A DNA stretch of 7,752 bases from Candidatus Dormiibacter sp. (GCA_025450495.1 JANWHI010000036.1:1-7752), one strand, 5' to 3'; shown: positions 1 through 5,976, numbered from the stretch's first letter. A program made the numbers and translations. Notes: generated from the letters alone by a model not told the origin.

Positions 1-408
1 CAGTCCGCGGCCGCTTTGCAGCAACGTCTGCAGCGGCGCGGCTTCGGCGCGGAGGCGGCGGCGGCAGCCACCGCGGCCATGGTGGCGCACGGCTACGTCG
101 ACGACGCAGCGCTGGCCAGCTCGATCGCGGCGCGGCGGCAGCGGACCGGCCACGGGCGCATCCAGGTCGGTGCCGAGCTACGGGCTCGTGGGGTCGGGTC
201 TGAGGCGATCAGCGCCACCCTGGCCGCCGTCGACGTCGAGGCCGAGCGCGCCGCCGCGCTGCAGCTGGGCCACCACCTTGCGCACCGCGCGTCGCACGAC
301 ATCGCCGACCACCGGGGGCGCCAGCGTCTCGGCGGGGCCCTGCAGCGGCGCGGGTTCGACTCCGACACCGTCGGCTGGGTGCTGCGCCAGCTCGCGGGGG
401 AGGCCTGA
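1..408 (+). CDS. recX: RecX family regulatory protein, 3' part (partial)
   Basis: RecX binds RecA filaments in the cytoplasm and modulates, usually inhibits, recombinase activity in DNA repair. The frame is open from base 1, so the gene begins outside the window; 135 residues and the TGA stop (406-408) are visible. The TTG at 16 is only an internal in-frame codon. What remains shows the RecX plan of repeated three-helix modules: an LQRRGF motif near residue 10, GYVDDAALA near residue 37 (family pattern GY-DD--fA), a G-GRI---L--RGV segment near residue 56, and a final LQRRGFDSDTVGWVLRQL that ends the last module. RecX proteins are commonly about 150-200 residues, so a few dozen are missing. 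recA would be expected just upstream, which I cannot see. The gene converges on the MFS gene with a 17-base gap. Family assignment is confident from motifs; the RecA partnership is family knowledge. Confidence 0.9.
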   Translation, partial: QSAAALQQRLQRRGFGAEAAAAATAAMVAHGYVDDAALASSIAARRQRTGHGRIQVGAELRARGVGSEAISATLAAVDVEAERAAALQLGHHLAHRASHDIADHRGRQRLGGALQRRGFDSDTVGWVLRQLAGEA

Positions 409-443
409 CCCGGCGCCTCGGTCGATCAGGGGCCGGCACCGGG
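409..443. terminator. possible hairpin between convergent recX and MFS genes
   Basis: Nine-base arms CCCGGCGCC (409-417) and GGCACCGGG (435-443) pair with a single C/A mismatch on the plus strand. In minus-strand RNA that position becomes a G-U wobble, so the stem is fully paired there. The loop is 17 bases. No U-tract follows on either strand, and the right arm lies in the last codons of the MFS gene. A role in ending recX transcription is plausible but unproven. Confidence 0.25.
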
Positions 444-1808
444 CGCGACCTTCTCCAGCAACGCTCGTTCGTAGCGCATCGCCGGCGTCAGGGCCGCGAA
501 GGCGAACACGGTGAGAAAGAGCCCGAGGAGCACCAGCCCGTCGGCGTAGTCGAGCCGCACCGCGAACCCGCCCATCACCGACCCGAGGGCCCCGCCGCCC
601 GCCAGGGCGACGGTGTAGAAGGCCATCAACGCCGACCGATCCGCCACGAAGGTCTCCGAGCACTCGGCGAGGTAGTTGATCGCAGCGGGTCCGAAGCCGG
701 CGAGGACGACGACCCCGATGATCAGCAGGGGGATGTACAGGGGTGCCCAGTCCAGCGGGCTGTGGTTGAGCGCGAGCAGGGCGGCCGACATCAGCCACGC
801 CCCGGGAACGGCGCGGCGCATGGTGCGCACCGCCCCGAGCTTGGGAATCCATGGCGTCCAGAGGGCGATCCCGATCAACAGCAAAGCGATCCAGCTGACC
901 AGGATCACCGAGATGAGACGCTCGTCGAAGTGGTGGAGCAGGGTCTGGCCGGGGACCGGTTGGCGTCGGAGCAGCGCCGGGAGATGGGCGGCATAGGCGC
1001 CGAGCAGCGCGAACGCGGCCATCCACGCGGGCAGGAAGCTGCGGATCGGCCCGGGTCCGACGATCGCGCCAAGGACGCGGCTGATCGGGCTCACCGGCAG
1101 AGGCGGCACGTGCGGGACGAGCGCGGCGCACACCAGGGCAGCGGACAGGTAGAGACCGGCGAGGACGAGGAACGCGCCGTGATGCAGCCAGTGATAGGCG
1201 AACGGGCCGACCACGAAGCCGCCCGCGTAGCCTCCCAGGGTGGCCGCTTCGAAGGCGCCGCTGGCACGGGCCCGGACATTGCGACTGTGACTGGTGGCGG
1301 CGGCGATCGTGCCGAGCGCGGTGGGGATGAAGCATGCCGCCCCCACACCTTCGACCAGCCGCGCGATGACGATCGACTCCGGGCGGTTCGCCAAGCTGAG
1401 CATGATGGCGCCGAGCAGGCAGAACAACGGGCCGCCGATCAGGAATTGGCGGCGGCCGAAGCGGTCGGCGAACCTGGCCAGGAAGGGGGCGAAAACCCTC
1501 TCCGGCACCGCCTGGCTGGCGCCGATGAAGCCGACCACCAGGCCGTTGGGGCGCCCTCCGAACATGTCGACGAGATCGAAGCCGATGGCGATGGCTGCGC
1601 CGGACGTGGCGATGCGGAGCAGTGCCGTCCCGGCAAGGAGCGCACCGATCGCGTGCGGCCGGCTCTGCACCAGGTCACTCTCGAGGGAGGCCGCGATGGC
1701 CTGGTCCTCGGCAAGCGCGGATGGGACGTCCCAATCCGCCAGCCGGTGGCCGTCAAGGTCCTCGAGCTCGCCGTCGCGCGGCGGGGGCAGCAATGTCTGG
1801 GGGTTCAC
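426..1808 (-). CDS. Major facilitator superfamily (MFS) transporter
   Basis: Probable inner-membrane secondary transporter of 460 residues with unknown substrate. After a hydrophilic N-terminal stretch of about 50 residues, roughly twelve hydrophobic segments can be picked out: about 53-77, 88-110, 121-140, 146-171, 186-207, 211-232, 257-280, 298-318, 333-348, 356-381, 390-418 and 423-444. ARFADRFGRR (111-120), between helices 2 and 3, is the classic MFS motif A (G-x3-DRxGRR type). The glycine-rich GGYAGGFVVGP in helix 5 resembles motif C of drug/H+ antiporters, so efflux is possible, but this is inference. The start is GTG (1808-1806); an in-frame TAG lies three codons upstream, and no Shine-Dalgarno is visible, so translation may be leaderless or start at a later codon such as the GTG at Val47. 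The gene is divergent from rny and interrupts the usual recX-rny adjacency. Confidence 0.85.
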   Translation of the reverse strand: MNPQTLLPPPRDGELEDLDGHRLADWDVPSALAEDQAIAASLESDLVQSRPHAIGALLAGTALLRIATSGAAIAIGFDLVDMFGGRPNGLVVGFIGASQAVPERVFAPFLARFADRFGRRQFLIGGPLFCLLGAIMLSLANRPESIVIARLVEGVGAACFIPTALGTIAAATSHSRNVRARASGAFEAATLGGYAGGFVVGPFAYHWLHHGAFLVLAGLYLSAALVCAALVPHVPPLPVSPISRVLGAIVGPGPIRSFLPAWMAAFALLGAYAAHLPALLRRQPVPGQTLLHHFDERLISVILVSWIALLLIGIALWTPWIPKLGAVRTMRRAVPGAWLMSAALLALNHSPLDWAPLYIPLLIIGVVVLAGFGPAAINYLAECSETFVADRSALMAFYTVALAGGGALGSVMGGFAVRLDYADGLVLLGLFLTVFAFAALTPAMRYERALLEKVAPGAGP

Positions 1809-2011
1809 TCGCGACTAGCGTAATCGAGCGCGGGCGTGCGCACTTTCGCGCGACCCCCATCGCCATTACAATGCCAGCACGTCTCACCCCCGCCGGCCGC
1901 ACCGGCCGCGGGCGACGGTGTGGCGCCCGATTCGGGCCCGTACCATCGCGATCGTGAGCCGCCGCCGCCGGGTGCACTGCACCCCAGCACCGCGACCCCG
2001 AGGAAACCCCA
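1809..2011. promoter_or_regulatory. divergent spacer between MFS gene and rny
   Basis: About 200 bases without a convincing gene, which must carry the promoters of both flanking genes. On the plus strand TACAAT (1867-1872) is a fair -10 box, but the element 17 bases upstream, TTTCGC (1844-1849), is a poor -35. On the minus strand TACGCT (1818-1813) fits a TANNNT -10 close to the MFS start, which would suit a leaderless transcript. Short symmetric elements are present: GCCCGATTCGGGC (1925-1937, six-base arms around one base), ATCGCGAT (1944-1951), and a tandem CCGGCCGC pair (1893-1900 and 1902-1909). Such symmetry is common by chance at this GC, so these are candidates only. Confidence 0.3.
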
Positions 2012-2014
2012 ATC
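2000..2014 (+). promoter_or_regulatory. RBS that points to an AUC start for rny
   Basis: GAGGA (2000-2004) is followed by seven bases and then ATC (2012-2014). The same strength and spacing precede mutS (GAGGA, seven bases, ATG) and miaB (GGGAG, seven bases, GTG) in this window. No ATG, GTG or TTG occurs in the rny frame between the upstream TGA (1955-1957) and GTG 2054, and a start at 2054 would remove half the membrane anchor. Confidence 0.55.
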
Positions 2015-3550
2015 ACAATCGAGATCGTCGCCCTGATCGGGCTGGGCATCGCCGTGGTCTTCGCCGCGGCCGCATTCCTGTATGCGCGTCGTCTCGCCGC
2101 CGATGCCCGCGAGGGAAACCTCACCGCTGACGCCGAATCGCACGCCCGTGCGCAGTCCGCCGAGCACGAGGCGCAGCAGGTCCTGGTCACTGCGCGAGAG
2201 GAGGCCTTCCGCGTCCGCGGGGAGGCTGAGGCCGAGGTGCGGGAGCGCCGCGCCGAGGTGGCCCGCCTCGAACAGCGCAACAGCCAGCGCGAGGAGGCGC
2301 ACGAGCGCCGCCTGCGTGAGCTGGAGCAGAGCGAGCAGCGCCTGACGCGCCGCGAGGAGGAGATCGAGGAGGTGCGCCAGACCACCGAGAGCGAGAGAGC
2401 CCTGGTCGGCCGCGAGCTCGAGCGGGTGGCCGCCCTCTCCGAGACCGAGGCGCGGGCCGAGCTGATCGCCGGGGTCGAGGCGGAGCTGGACGCCGAGGTG
2501 GCGGAGCGGATCCGCGACGCCGACCGGAGGGTCCGCGAGGAGGCTGGTGAGCGCAGTCGCGAGATCCTCATCGCCGCCATGCAGCGCCACGCGTCTGACC
2601 AGACCGGGGAGTCGTCGGTCACGGTCATGCACCTGCCCAGCGACGACCTCAAGGGCAGGATCATCGGTCGCGAGGGGCGCAACATCCGCGCCCTCGAGGC
2701 TGCCACCGGGGTCGACGTGATCGTCGACGAGACCCCCGAGTCGGTGGTGCTGAGCGGCTTCGACCCGGTGCGACGCGAGGTGGCCAGGGTGACGCTGGAG
2801 CGGCTCTTCGCGGACGGACGCATCCACCCCGCGCGCATCGAGGAGATGGTGGGCAAAAGCCGGGGCGAGATAATCCAGCGGATCAAGGAGGAGGGCGAGG
2901 CGGCCTGCCAGGAGCTGGGCATCCCGTCGGTGCACCCCGAGCTGGCCAAGCTGCTCGGCACGCTGCGATTCCGCAATTCGTACGGCCACAACGTCCTCGG
3001 CCACAGCAAGGACACCGCGGCAATCGCGGGCATGATCGCCGCCGAGATTGGCTACGACGAGCAGGAGGCCAAGGAGATCGGCCTCTTCCACGACATCGGC
3101 CTGGCCGTGGAGCACACCGTCGAGGGTTCGCACGCGATCATCGGGGGCGAGATCCTGGCTCGTCTCGGCCGGCCCGCGGCGGTGGTGCAGGCGGTTCGAG
3201 CCCATCACTACGACGAGGAGCCGCGCTCGGTCGGCGCCTTCATCGTGATGACGGCCGACAGCATCGCCGCCGCCCGTCGCGGCGCCCGTCGCGAGGCGCT
3301 CAGCGCGTCCCTCAAGCGGCTTGAGCGCATCGAGGCGATCGCCGGCGAGTTCGAGGGGGTCGAACACAGCTTCGCGGTGCAGGCCGGCAAGGAGCTGCGC
3401 GTCATGGTGCGGCCCAATGAGATCAGCGACGACCGTGCCCAGGTGCTCGCGCGCCAGATCGCCAAGAGGCTGCACGCGGAGGGCAACTACGCGGGTCGGA
3501 TCAAGGTCGTCGTCCTCCGCGAGACCCGAAGCGTCGAGTACGCCAAGTAA
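2012..3550 (+). CDS. rny: Ribonuclease Y (membrane-anchored endoribonuclease)
   Basis: RNase Y makes the initiating internal cuts in mRNA decay and is tethered to the cytoplasmic membrane, where it can recruit degradosome partners. From ATC 2012 the product is 512 residues, close to the roughly 520 of Bacillus RNase Y. The order is: N-terminal membrane helix (about 4-24, IVALIGLGIAVVFAAAAFLY); a long Glu/Arg-rich coiled coil (about 28-190); KH RNA-binding domain (about 202-270) with GRIIGREGRN at 215-224; HD phosphohydrolase domain (about 305-420) with YGHNVLGHS, His360-Asp361, AHHYDEEP and TADSIAAARRGAR; and the family C-terminus ending RETRSVEYAK. The metal-ligand positions look intact, but HDIGK of most homologues reads HDIGL (Leu364). 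The safest canonical start is GTG 2054 (498 residues), which truncates the anchor to about eleven hydrophobic residues. spoVS follows after 116 bases. Confidence 0.95.
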   Translation: MTIEIVALIGLGIAVVFAAAAFLYARRLAADAREGNLTADAESHARAQSAEHEAQQVLVTAREEAFRVRGEAEAEVRERRAEVARLEQRNSQREEAHERRLRELEQSEQRLTRREEEIEEVRQTTESERALVGRELERVAALSETEARAELIAGVEAELDAEVAERIRDADRRVREEAGERSREILIAAMQRHASDQTGESSVTVMHLPSDDLKGRIIGREGRNIRALEAATGVDVIVDETPESVVLSGFDPVRREVARVTLERLFADGRIHPARIEEMVGKSRGEIIQRIKEEGEAACQELGIPSVHPELAKLLGTLRFRNSYGHNVLGHSKDTAAIAGMIAAEIGYDEQEAKEIGLFHDIGLAVEHTVEGSHAIIGGEILARLGRPAAVVQAVRAHHYDEEPRSVGAFIVMTADSIAAARRGARREALSASLKRLERIEAIAGEFEGVEHSFAVQAGKELRVMVRPNEISDDRAQVLARQIAKRLHAEGNYAGRIKVVVLRETRSVEYAK

Positions 3551-3558
3551 CGATTGCA

Positions 3559-3576
3559 TCGCGGGGAAACCCGCGA
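3559..3576 (+). other. GNRA-tetraloop hairpin after rny
   Basis: TCGCGGG (3559-3565), the tetraloop GAAA (3566-3569) and CCCGCGA (3570-3576) form a perfect seven-base-pair stem capped by a stable GNRA loop. An outer pair CGATTG (3551-3556) and CAATCG (3594-3599) could enclose it. It starts nine bases after the rny stop. There is no U-tract, so it may be a 3'-end protecting or processing structure rather than an intrinsic terminator. Function is inferred only. Confidence 0.4.
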
Positions 3577-3666
3577 CTCGCCGCCTCGCCTCACAATCGC
3601 GACAATCTCATGATCACGTCACAGCAACCGCCCTCGCACAGGTCCTCAAAGGGGGAGTCCAACGCC

Positions 3667-3927
3667 ATGGAGATCCTCAAGGTCTCGGCGACCAGCAAGC
3701 CGGTCGCCGTCGCCGGCGCGATCGCCGGCGTGGTGCGCACCCAGCACCGGGTGGAGGTGCAGGCCATCGGAGCGGGTGCGATCAATCAGGCCGTCAAGGC
3801 GATCGCCATCTCGCGTGGCTACGTCGCGGCCGGTGGCATCGACCTGGTCTGCATCCCCTCGTTCATCGACATCTCGATCGATGGCGAGGAGCGCACCGGG
3901 ATCCGGCTGCTGGTGGAGCAGCGGTAG
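3667..3927 (+). CDS. spoVS: Stage V sporulation protein S (SpoVS), Alba-like
   Basis: An 86-residue protein that matches the SpoVS family along its whole length: MEILKVSATSKP at the start, VAGAIAGVVR, the hallmark AIGAGAINQAVKAIAI, GIDLVCIPSFIDI, and DGEERTGIRLLVE at the end. Length equals that of Bacillus SpoVS as I recall it. In Bacillus it influences late sporulation and septation. The fold is Alba-like, suggesting nucleic-acid binding, and homologues occur in many non-spore-formers, so the name does not imply that this organism sporulates. The ATG at 3667 is preceded by a strong AAAGGGGGAG (3648-3657) at nine bases. It lies downstream of rny, as in Bacillus, but without ymdB between them. 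It ends 183 bases before the stop of the convergent minus-strand membrane gene. Confidence 0.93.
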   Translation: MEILKVSATSKPVAVAGAIAGVVRTQHRVEVQAIGAGAINQAVKAIAISRGYVAAGGIDLVCIPSFIDISIDGEERTGIRLLVEQR

Positions 3928-3929
3928 AG

Positions 3930-4097
3930 AGACCGGCAAAGGGGCGCCGGCGCGGAGAGCGGCGGCATCGCTTCGGTCGCTGTCCTCGCGGGCGCCTCGA
4001 AGCCCCTCGGCTGCGCCGAGTCGGTCTCCTCGCTGCTGCGGATGCTTCCTTCGCGATGCCACCGCTCTCCACACCTCTCTCCTTTGGGGAACGGTCT
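3930..4097. repeat. long imperfect inverted repeat between convergent genes
   Basis: The core arms 3949-3971 and 4053-4075 pair over 23 positions with only three mismatches (3951/4073, 3953/4071, 3963/4061). All three are C-A on the plus strand and become G-U wobbles in minus-strand RNA, where the stem is therefore continuous. Further pairs continue outward: CAAAGG (3937-3942) with CCTTTG (4081-4086), and AGACCG (3930-3935) with CGGTCT (4092-4097). The 81-base interior holds a perfect small hairpin, CTCGGC-TGC-GCCGAG (4006-4020), and an imperfect direct repeat: TCGGTC plus TCCTCGC (3974-3990, split by GCTG) and TCGGTCTCCTCGC (4021-4033). It begins three bases after the spoVS stop and ends 12 bases beyond the stop of the minus-strand membrane gene. 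It could be a bidirectional terminator, a structured 3' UTR, or a dispersed palindromic (MITE-like) repeat. No U-tract is present. Confidence 0.6.
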
Positions 4098-4109
4098 GAG
4101 CGGACGGTG

Positions 4110-4552
4110 TTAGCGGGGTACTGGTTCCTGTAGAAGGGAAATGAAGGCTGCCAGGAGGAGATGGGCCAGGGCGGTGGCGAGCTGGGTCCAGACCGCGCCG
4201 AACCCGAGTCCCAGAGGCCTGGGACGTTGGGGACGCCGCAGCTGCCGGTCACATCGTTGACCAGGACCGGCAGGTTGCGCAGCCAGACAGCTGTCAGGAA
4301 GGCGAAGAGCGCGCCAATCAGGACTGCGCCCGTCCTCAGGTCGGGACGCCAGGTCCAGCGCCTCGCGACCAACCGGCCCCAGTCGGTCTCGTCGCTTTCA
4401 GTGTCCTGACCGGTGTCGTGCCCGGTGAATGCATCGCTGCCGTCCTGGGCGGTGATCGTGGGCAGTGGGCCGGCGGGCGTCAACGCTGTGGCCCAATCGC
4501 TAGGCTTGGCCGCAGCGTGTACCTCCCCACCCTGAGCCAGTCCGCGTCGCAC
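4110..4552 (-). pseudogene. small two-helix membrane protein gene, frameshifted
   Basis: I do not recognise this protein. Read from GTG 4552 on the minus strand (GGGAG at 4566-4562, nine bases before) or from TTG 4483, the first frame gives a hydrophilic acidic region (SDAFTGHDTGQDTESDETDW), a basic RRWTWRPDLR, then a clear membrane helix GAVLIGALFAFLTAVWLRNL (about 4332-4273) and VLVNDVTGSCGVPNVPG. Beyond about 4215 that frame turns into unlikely Pro/Ser/Trp-rich sequence. The neighbouring -1 frame becomes protein-like and G/C-rich at third positions: LGLGFGAVWTQLATALAHLL, a second hydrophobic helix, ending at TAA (4112-4110). One missing base near 4205-4225 explains both halves; the repaired product would be about 147 residues (124 from TTG 4483). 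A perfect hairpin lies at the break. Assembly error, true pseudogene and programmed shift are all open. Location would be the membrane; function unknown. Confidence 0.5.
4208..4225. repeat. perfect hairpin at the frameshift site
   Basis: GTCCCAG (4208-4214) and CTGGGAC (4219-4225) are perfect reverse complements around the four-base loop AGGC. The hairpin sits where the reading frame of the minus-strand membrane gene changes. Such compact GC hairpins are a known source of polymerase slippage and sequencing deletions. No X-XXY-YYZ slippery heptamer is visible in the entering frame just before it. Confidence 0.6.
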
Positions 4553-4559
4553 TTCCGCC

Positions 4560-4589
4560 CGCTCCCGCTTGCCCAGCGAGCTGGGAGCG
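4560..4589. promoter_or_regulatory. inverted repeat containing both divergent Shine-Dalgarno sites
   Basis: CGCTCCC (4560-4566) and GGGAGCG (4583-4589) form a perfect seven-base stem with a 16-base loop. The right arm holds the miaB Shine-Dalgarno GGGAG (4583-4587), seven bases before GTG 4595. The left arm, read on the minus strand, gives GGGAG nine bases before GTG 4552. A competing inner stem CCCAG (4572-4576) with CTGGG (4581-4585) would also hide part of the miaB site. Either fold could lower translation initiation. Confidence 0.35.
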
Positions 4590-4594
4590 CTGAC

Positions 4595-5917
4595 GTGCTG
4601 GCGCCGACCCGCGAACCGATCGTGCCGCTGCTCGGGAGGCCGCCGCGCGTCCACCTGTGGCACATCGGCTGCCAGATGAACGACGCCGACCACGAACGCC
4701 TGGCGGAGTCGTTCGCGGAGATCGGCTTCGTCCCCGATGTGCCGCTCGAGGATGCGGACATCGCAGTGCTGATCAGCTGCGCGGTGCGCTCGAACGCCGA
4801 GCAGAAGGTGTACGGCAAGTTCAAGGAGCTGATCCCATGGAAGCGCGAGCGCGCCGGCAGGGCGATCGCGCTGACCGGGTGCATGGCAGTCGAGCACGGC
4901 TCAGCGCTGCTGCAGCGCATGAACGATCTCGATTACATGTTCGACGTCCGCGAACCCGAGGGCTTCTTCGCGCGGTTGCAGTCCCTGTACGGCGGCGACG
5001 TCGACGGCCCGGTGACGATGCCGGCGTCTGACCGTCTGCTCGCCTACGTTCCGGTCATGGGTGGCTGCAACGAGATGTGCACCTACTGCATCGTGCCGTT
5101 CGTGCGCGGCCGCGAGAGTAGCCGGGCCACGGGCGAGATCGTCGATGACGTGCAGCGGTTGGTCGATCGCGGTGTCCGCGAGGTGACCCTGCTCGGCCAG
5201 AACGTCAACAGCTACCGCGACCCGCAGACGGGCACCGGTCTGGCCGAGCTGCTCGCCGCGGTGGACGCGGTGCCCGGCCTGTGGCGGCTGCGCTTTCTCA
5301 CGTCGCACCCGCGCAACGCGGTGCCCCAGCTGTTCGCGGCGATGCGCGACCTGCCGACGGTTTGCGAGCAGCTGCACCTGCCTGTCCAGGCCGGCGACGA
5401 CGAGCTGTGGCGCCGCATGCGGCGCGTCTACAGCGTGGCCGAGTACCGCGAGAAGATCGACGCAGCCAGACAGACGGTGCCCGATCTGGCGCTGACCACC
5501 GACATCATCGTCGGCTTCAGCGGCGAGACCCAGGCGGAGTTCGAGGGAACGCTGCAGCTGATCCGCGACGTCAGGTACGACGTGGTGCACATCCAGGCGT
5601 ATTCGGTGCGGCCGGGGACGGCGGCGGCTCGACGTCCGGACGACGTTCCCCTGCCCGTCAAGAAGTTCCGCCTCAACCAGTTGCTCGAGATCCAGCGTGG
5701 CATCGCGTTGCAACGCAACCAGGCCCTGCTGAACCGTCGCGTCGAGGTGCTCGTCGAAGGCATCGCCGAGGACGGACGGGCCTACGGCCGCACCCGCCAG
5801 GGCAAGGTGGCATGGCTGCCCGCGGGCAGCGCCGCAGCCGGTGACCTGCGCGCCGGCAGGGTTGCCGCGGTCACCCACTGGCAGCTCGAGCTCGACACGG
5901 TCACCGCGGCAGCGTGA
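4595..5917 (+). CDS. miaB: tRNA-2-methylthio-N6-dimethylallyladenosine synthase MiaB
   Basis: MiaB is a cytoplasmic radical-SAM methylthiotransferase that converts i6A37 to ms2i6A37 in tRNAs reading UNN codons. The 440-residue protein shows the three family domains. The N-terminal UPF0004 domain has its three cluster ligands Cys26 (IGCQMND), Cys62 (LISCAVRSNAEQKVYG) and Cys96 (LTGCMA). The radical-SAM core has the CxxxCxxC triad Cys158, Cys162 and Cys165 in GGCNEMCTYCIVPFVRGRESSR, followed by LLGQNVNSY, LTSHPRNA, LHLPVQAGDDELWRRMRR and DIIVGFSGET. A C-terminal TRAM RNA-binding domain (about 378-435) begins NRRVEVLVEG. All six cysteines are present. I chose GTG 4595 because GGGAG lies seven bases upstream; the frame is open back to at least GTG 4418, but that part reads as non-coding on this strand. 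GTG 4622 lacks an RBS. mutS follows after 59 bases, probably in one transcript. MtaB or RimO are less likely given the motif details. Confidence 0.93.
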   Translation: MLAPTREPIVPLLGRPPRVHLWHIGCQMNDADHERLAESFAEIGFVPDVPLEDADIAVLISCAVRSNAEQKVYGKFKELIPWKRERAGRAIALTGCMAVEHGSALLQRMNDLDYMFDVREPEGFFARLQSLYGGDVDGPVTMPASDRLLAYVPVMGGCNEMCTYCIVPFVRGRESSRATGEIVDDVQRLVDRGVREVTLLGQNVNSYRDPQTGTGLAELLAAVDAVPGLWRLRFLTSHPRNAVPQLFAAMRDLPTVCEQLHLPVQAGDDELWRRMRRVYSVAEYREKIDAARQTVPDLALTTDIIVGFSGETQAEFEGTLQLIRDVRYDVVHIQAYSVRPGTAAARRPDDVPLPVKKFRLNQLLEIQRGIALQRNQALLNRRVEVLVEGIAEDGRAYGRTRQGKVAWLPAGSAAAGDLRAGRVAAVTHWQLELDTVTAAA

Positions 5918-5976
5918 CCCGGCGCCACAGCGGCCCCGCGCCCCACGAGAGCGCTGACGTCGCCGAGGACGCGCCG

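Noticed and set aside
762..1823. Plus-strand open frame (353 codons) opposite the MFS gene
   Set aside because: Hydrophilic Arg/Glu/Gly/Asp-rich translation antisense to a membrane protein with motif A and twelve helices; shadow frame.
1893..1909. Tandem CCGGCCGC pair as a repeat array or CRISPR-like element
   Set aside because: Only two eight-base copies, one base apart, in GC-rich spacer; no spacers or array.
1836..2036. 66-codon plus-strand ORF in the rny leader
   Set aside because: Pro/Ser-rich low-complexity translation, no RBS, overlaps the rny start in another frame; more likely leader sequence.
1805..3559. Long minus-strand open frame (584 codons) opposite rny
   Set aside because: Antisense shadow of RNase Y; Leu/Ala/Arg/His-rich with no motif.
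3577..3640. Separate promoter for spoVS
   Set aside because: I looked for paired -35/-10 boxes with 16-18 base spacing and found none convincing.
4161..4409. 82-codon plus-strand ORF between spoVS and miaB
   Set aside because: Antisense to the membrane-helix segments, no family features and no good RBS.
4418..4594. N-terminal extension of MiaB from GTG 4418
   Set aside because: The translation before 4595 has no MiaB similarity, the family begins near RVHLWHIGCQMN, and GTG 4595 has a well-spaced Shine-Dalgarno.
3863..4897. Single 344-codon minus-strand gene from miaB to spoVS
   Set aside because: Only the part from about 4552 to 4215 is protein-like. Its upstream part is a shadow of miaB and its downstream part runs through the inverted repeat into the spoVS end; replaced by the frameshifted small membrane gene.
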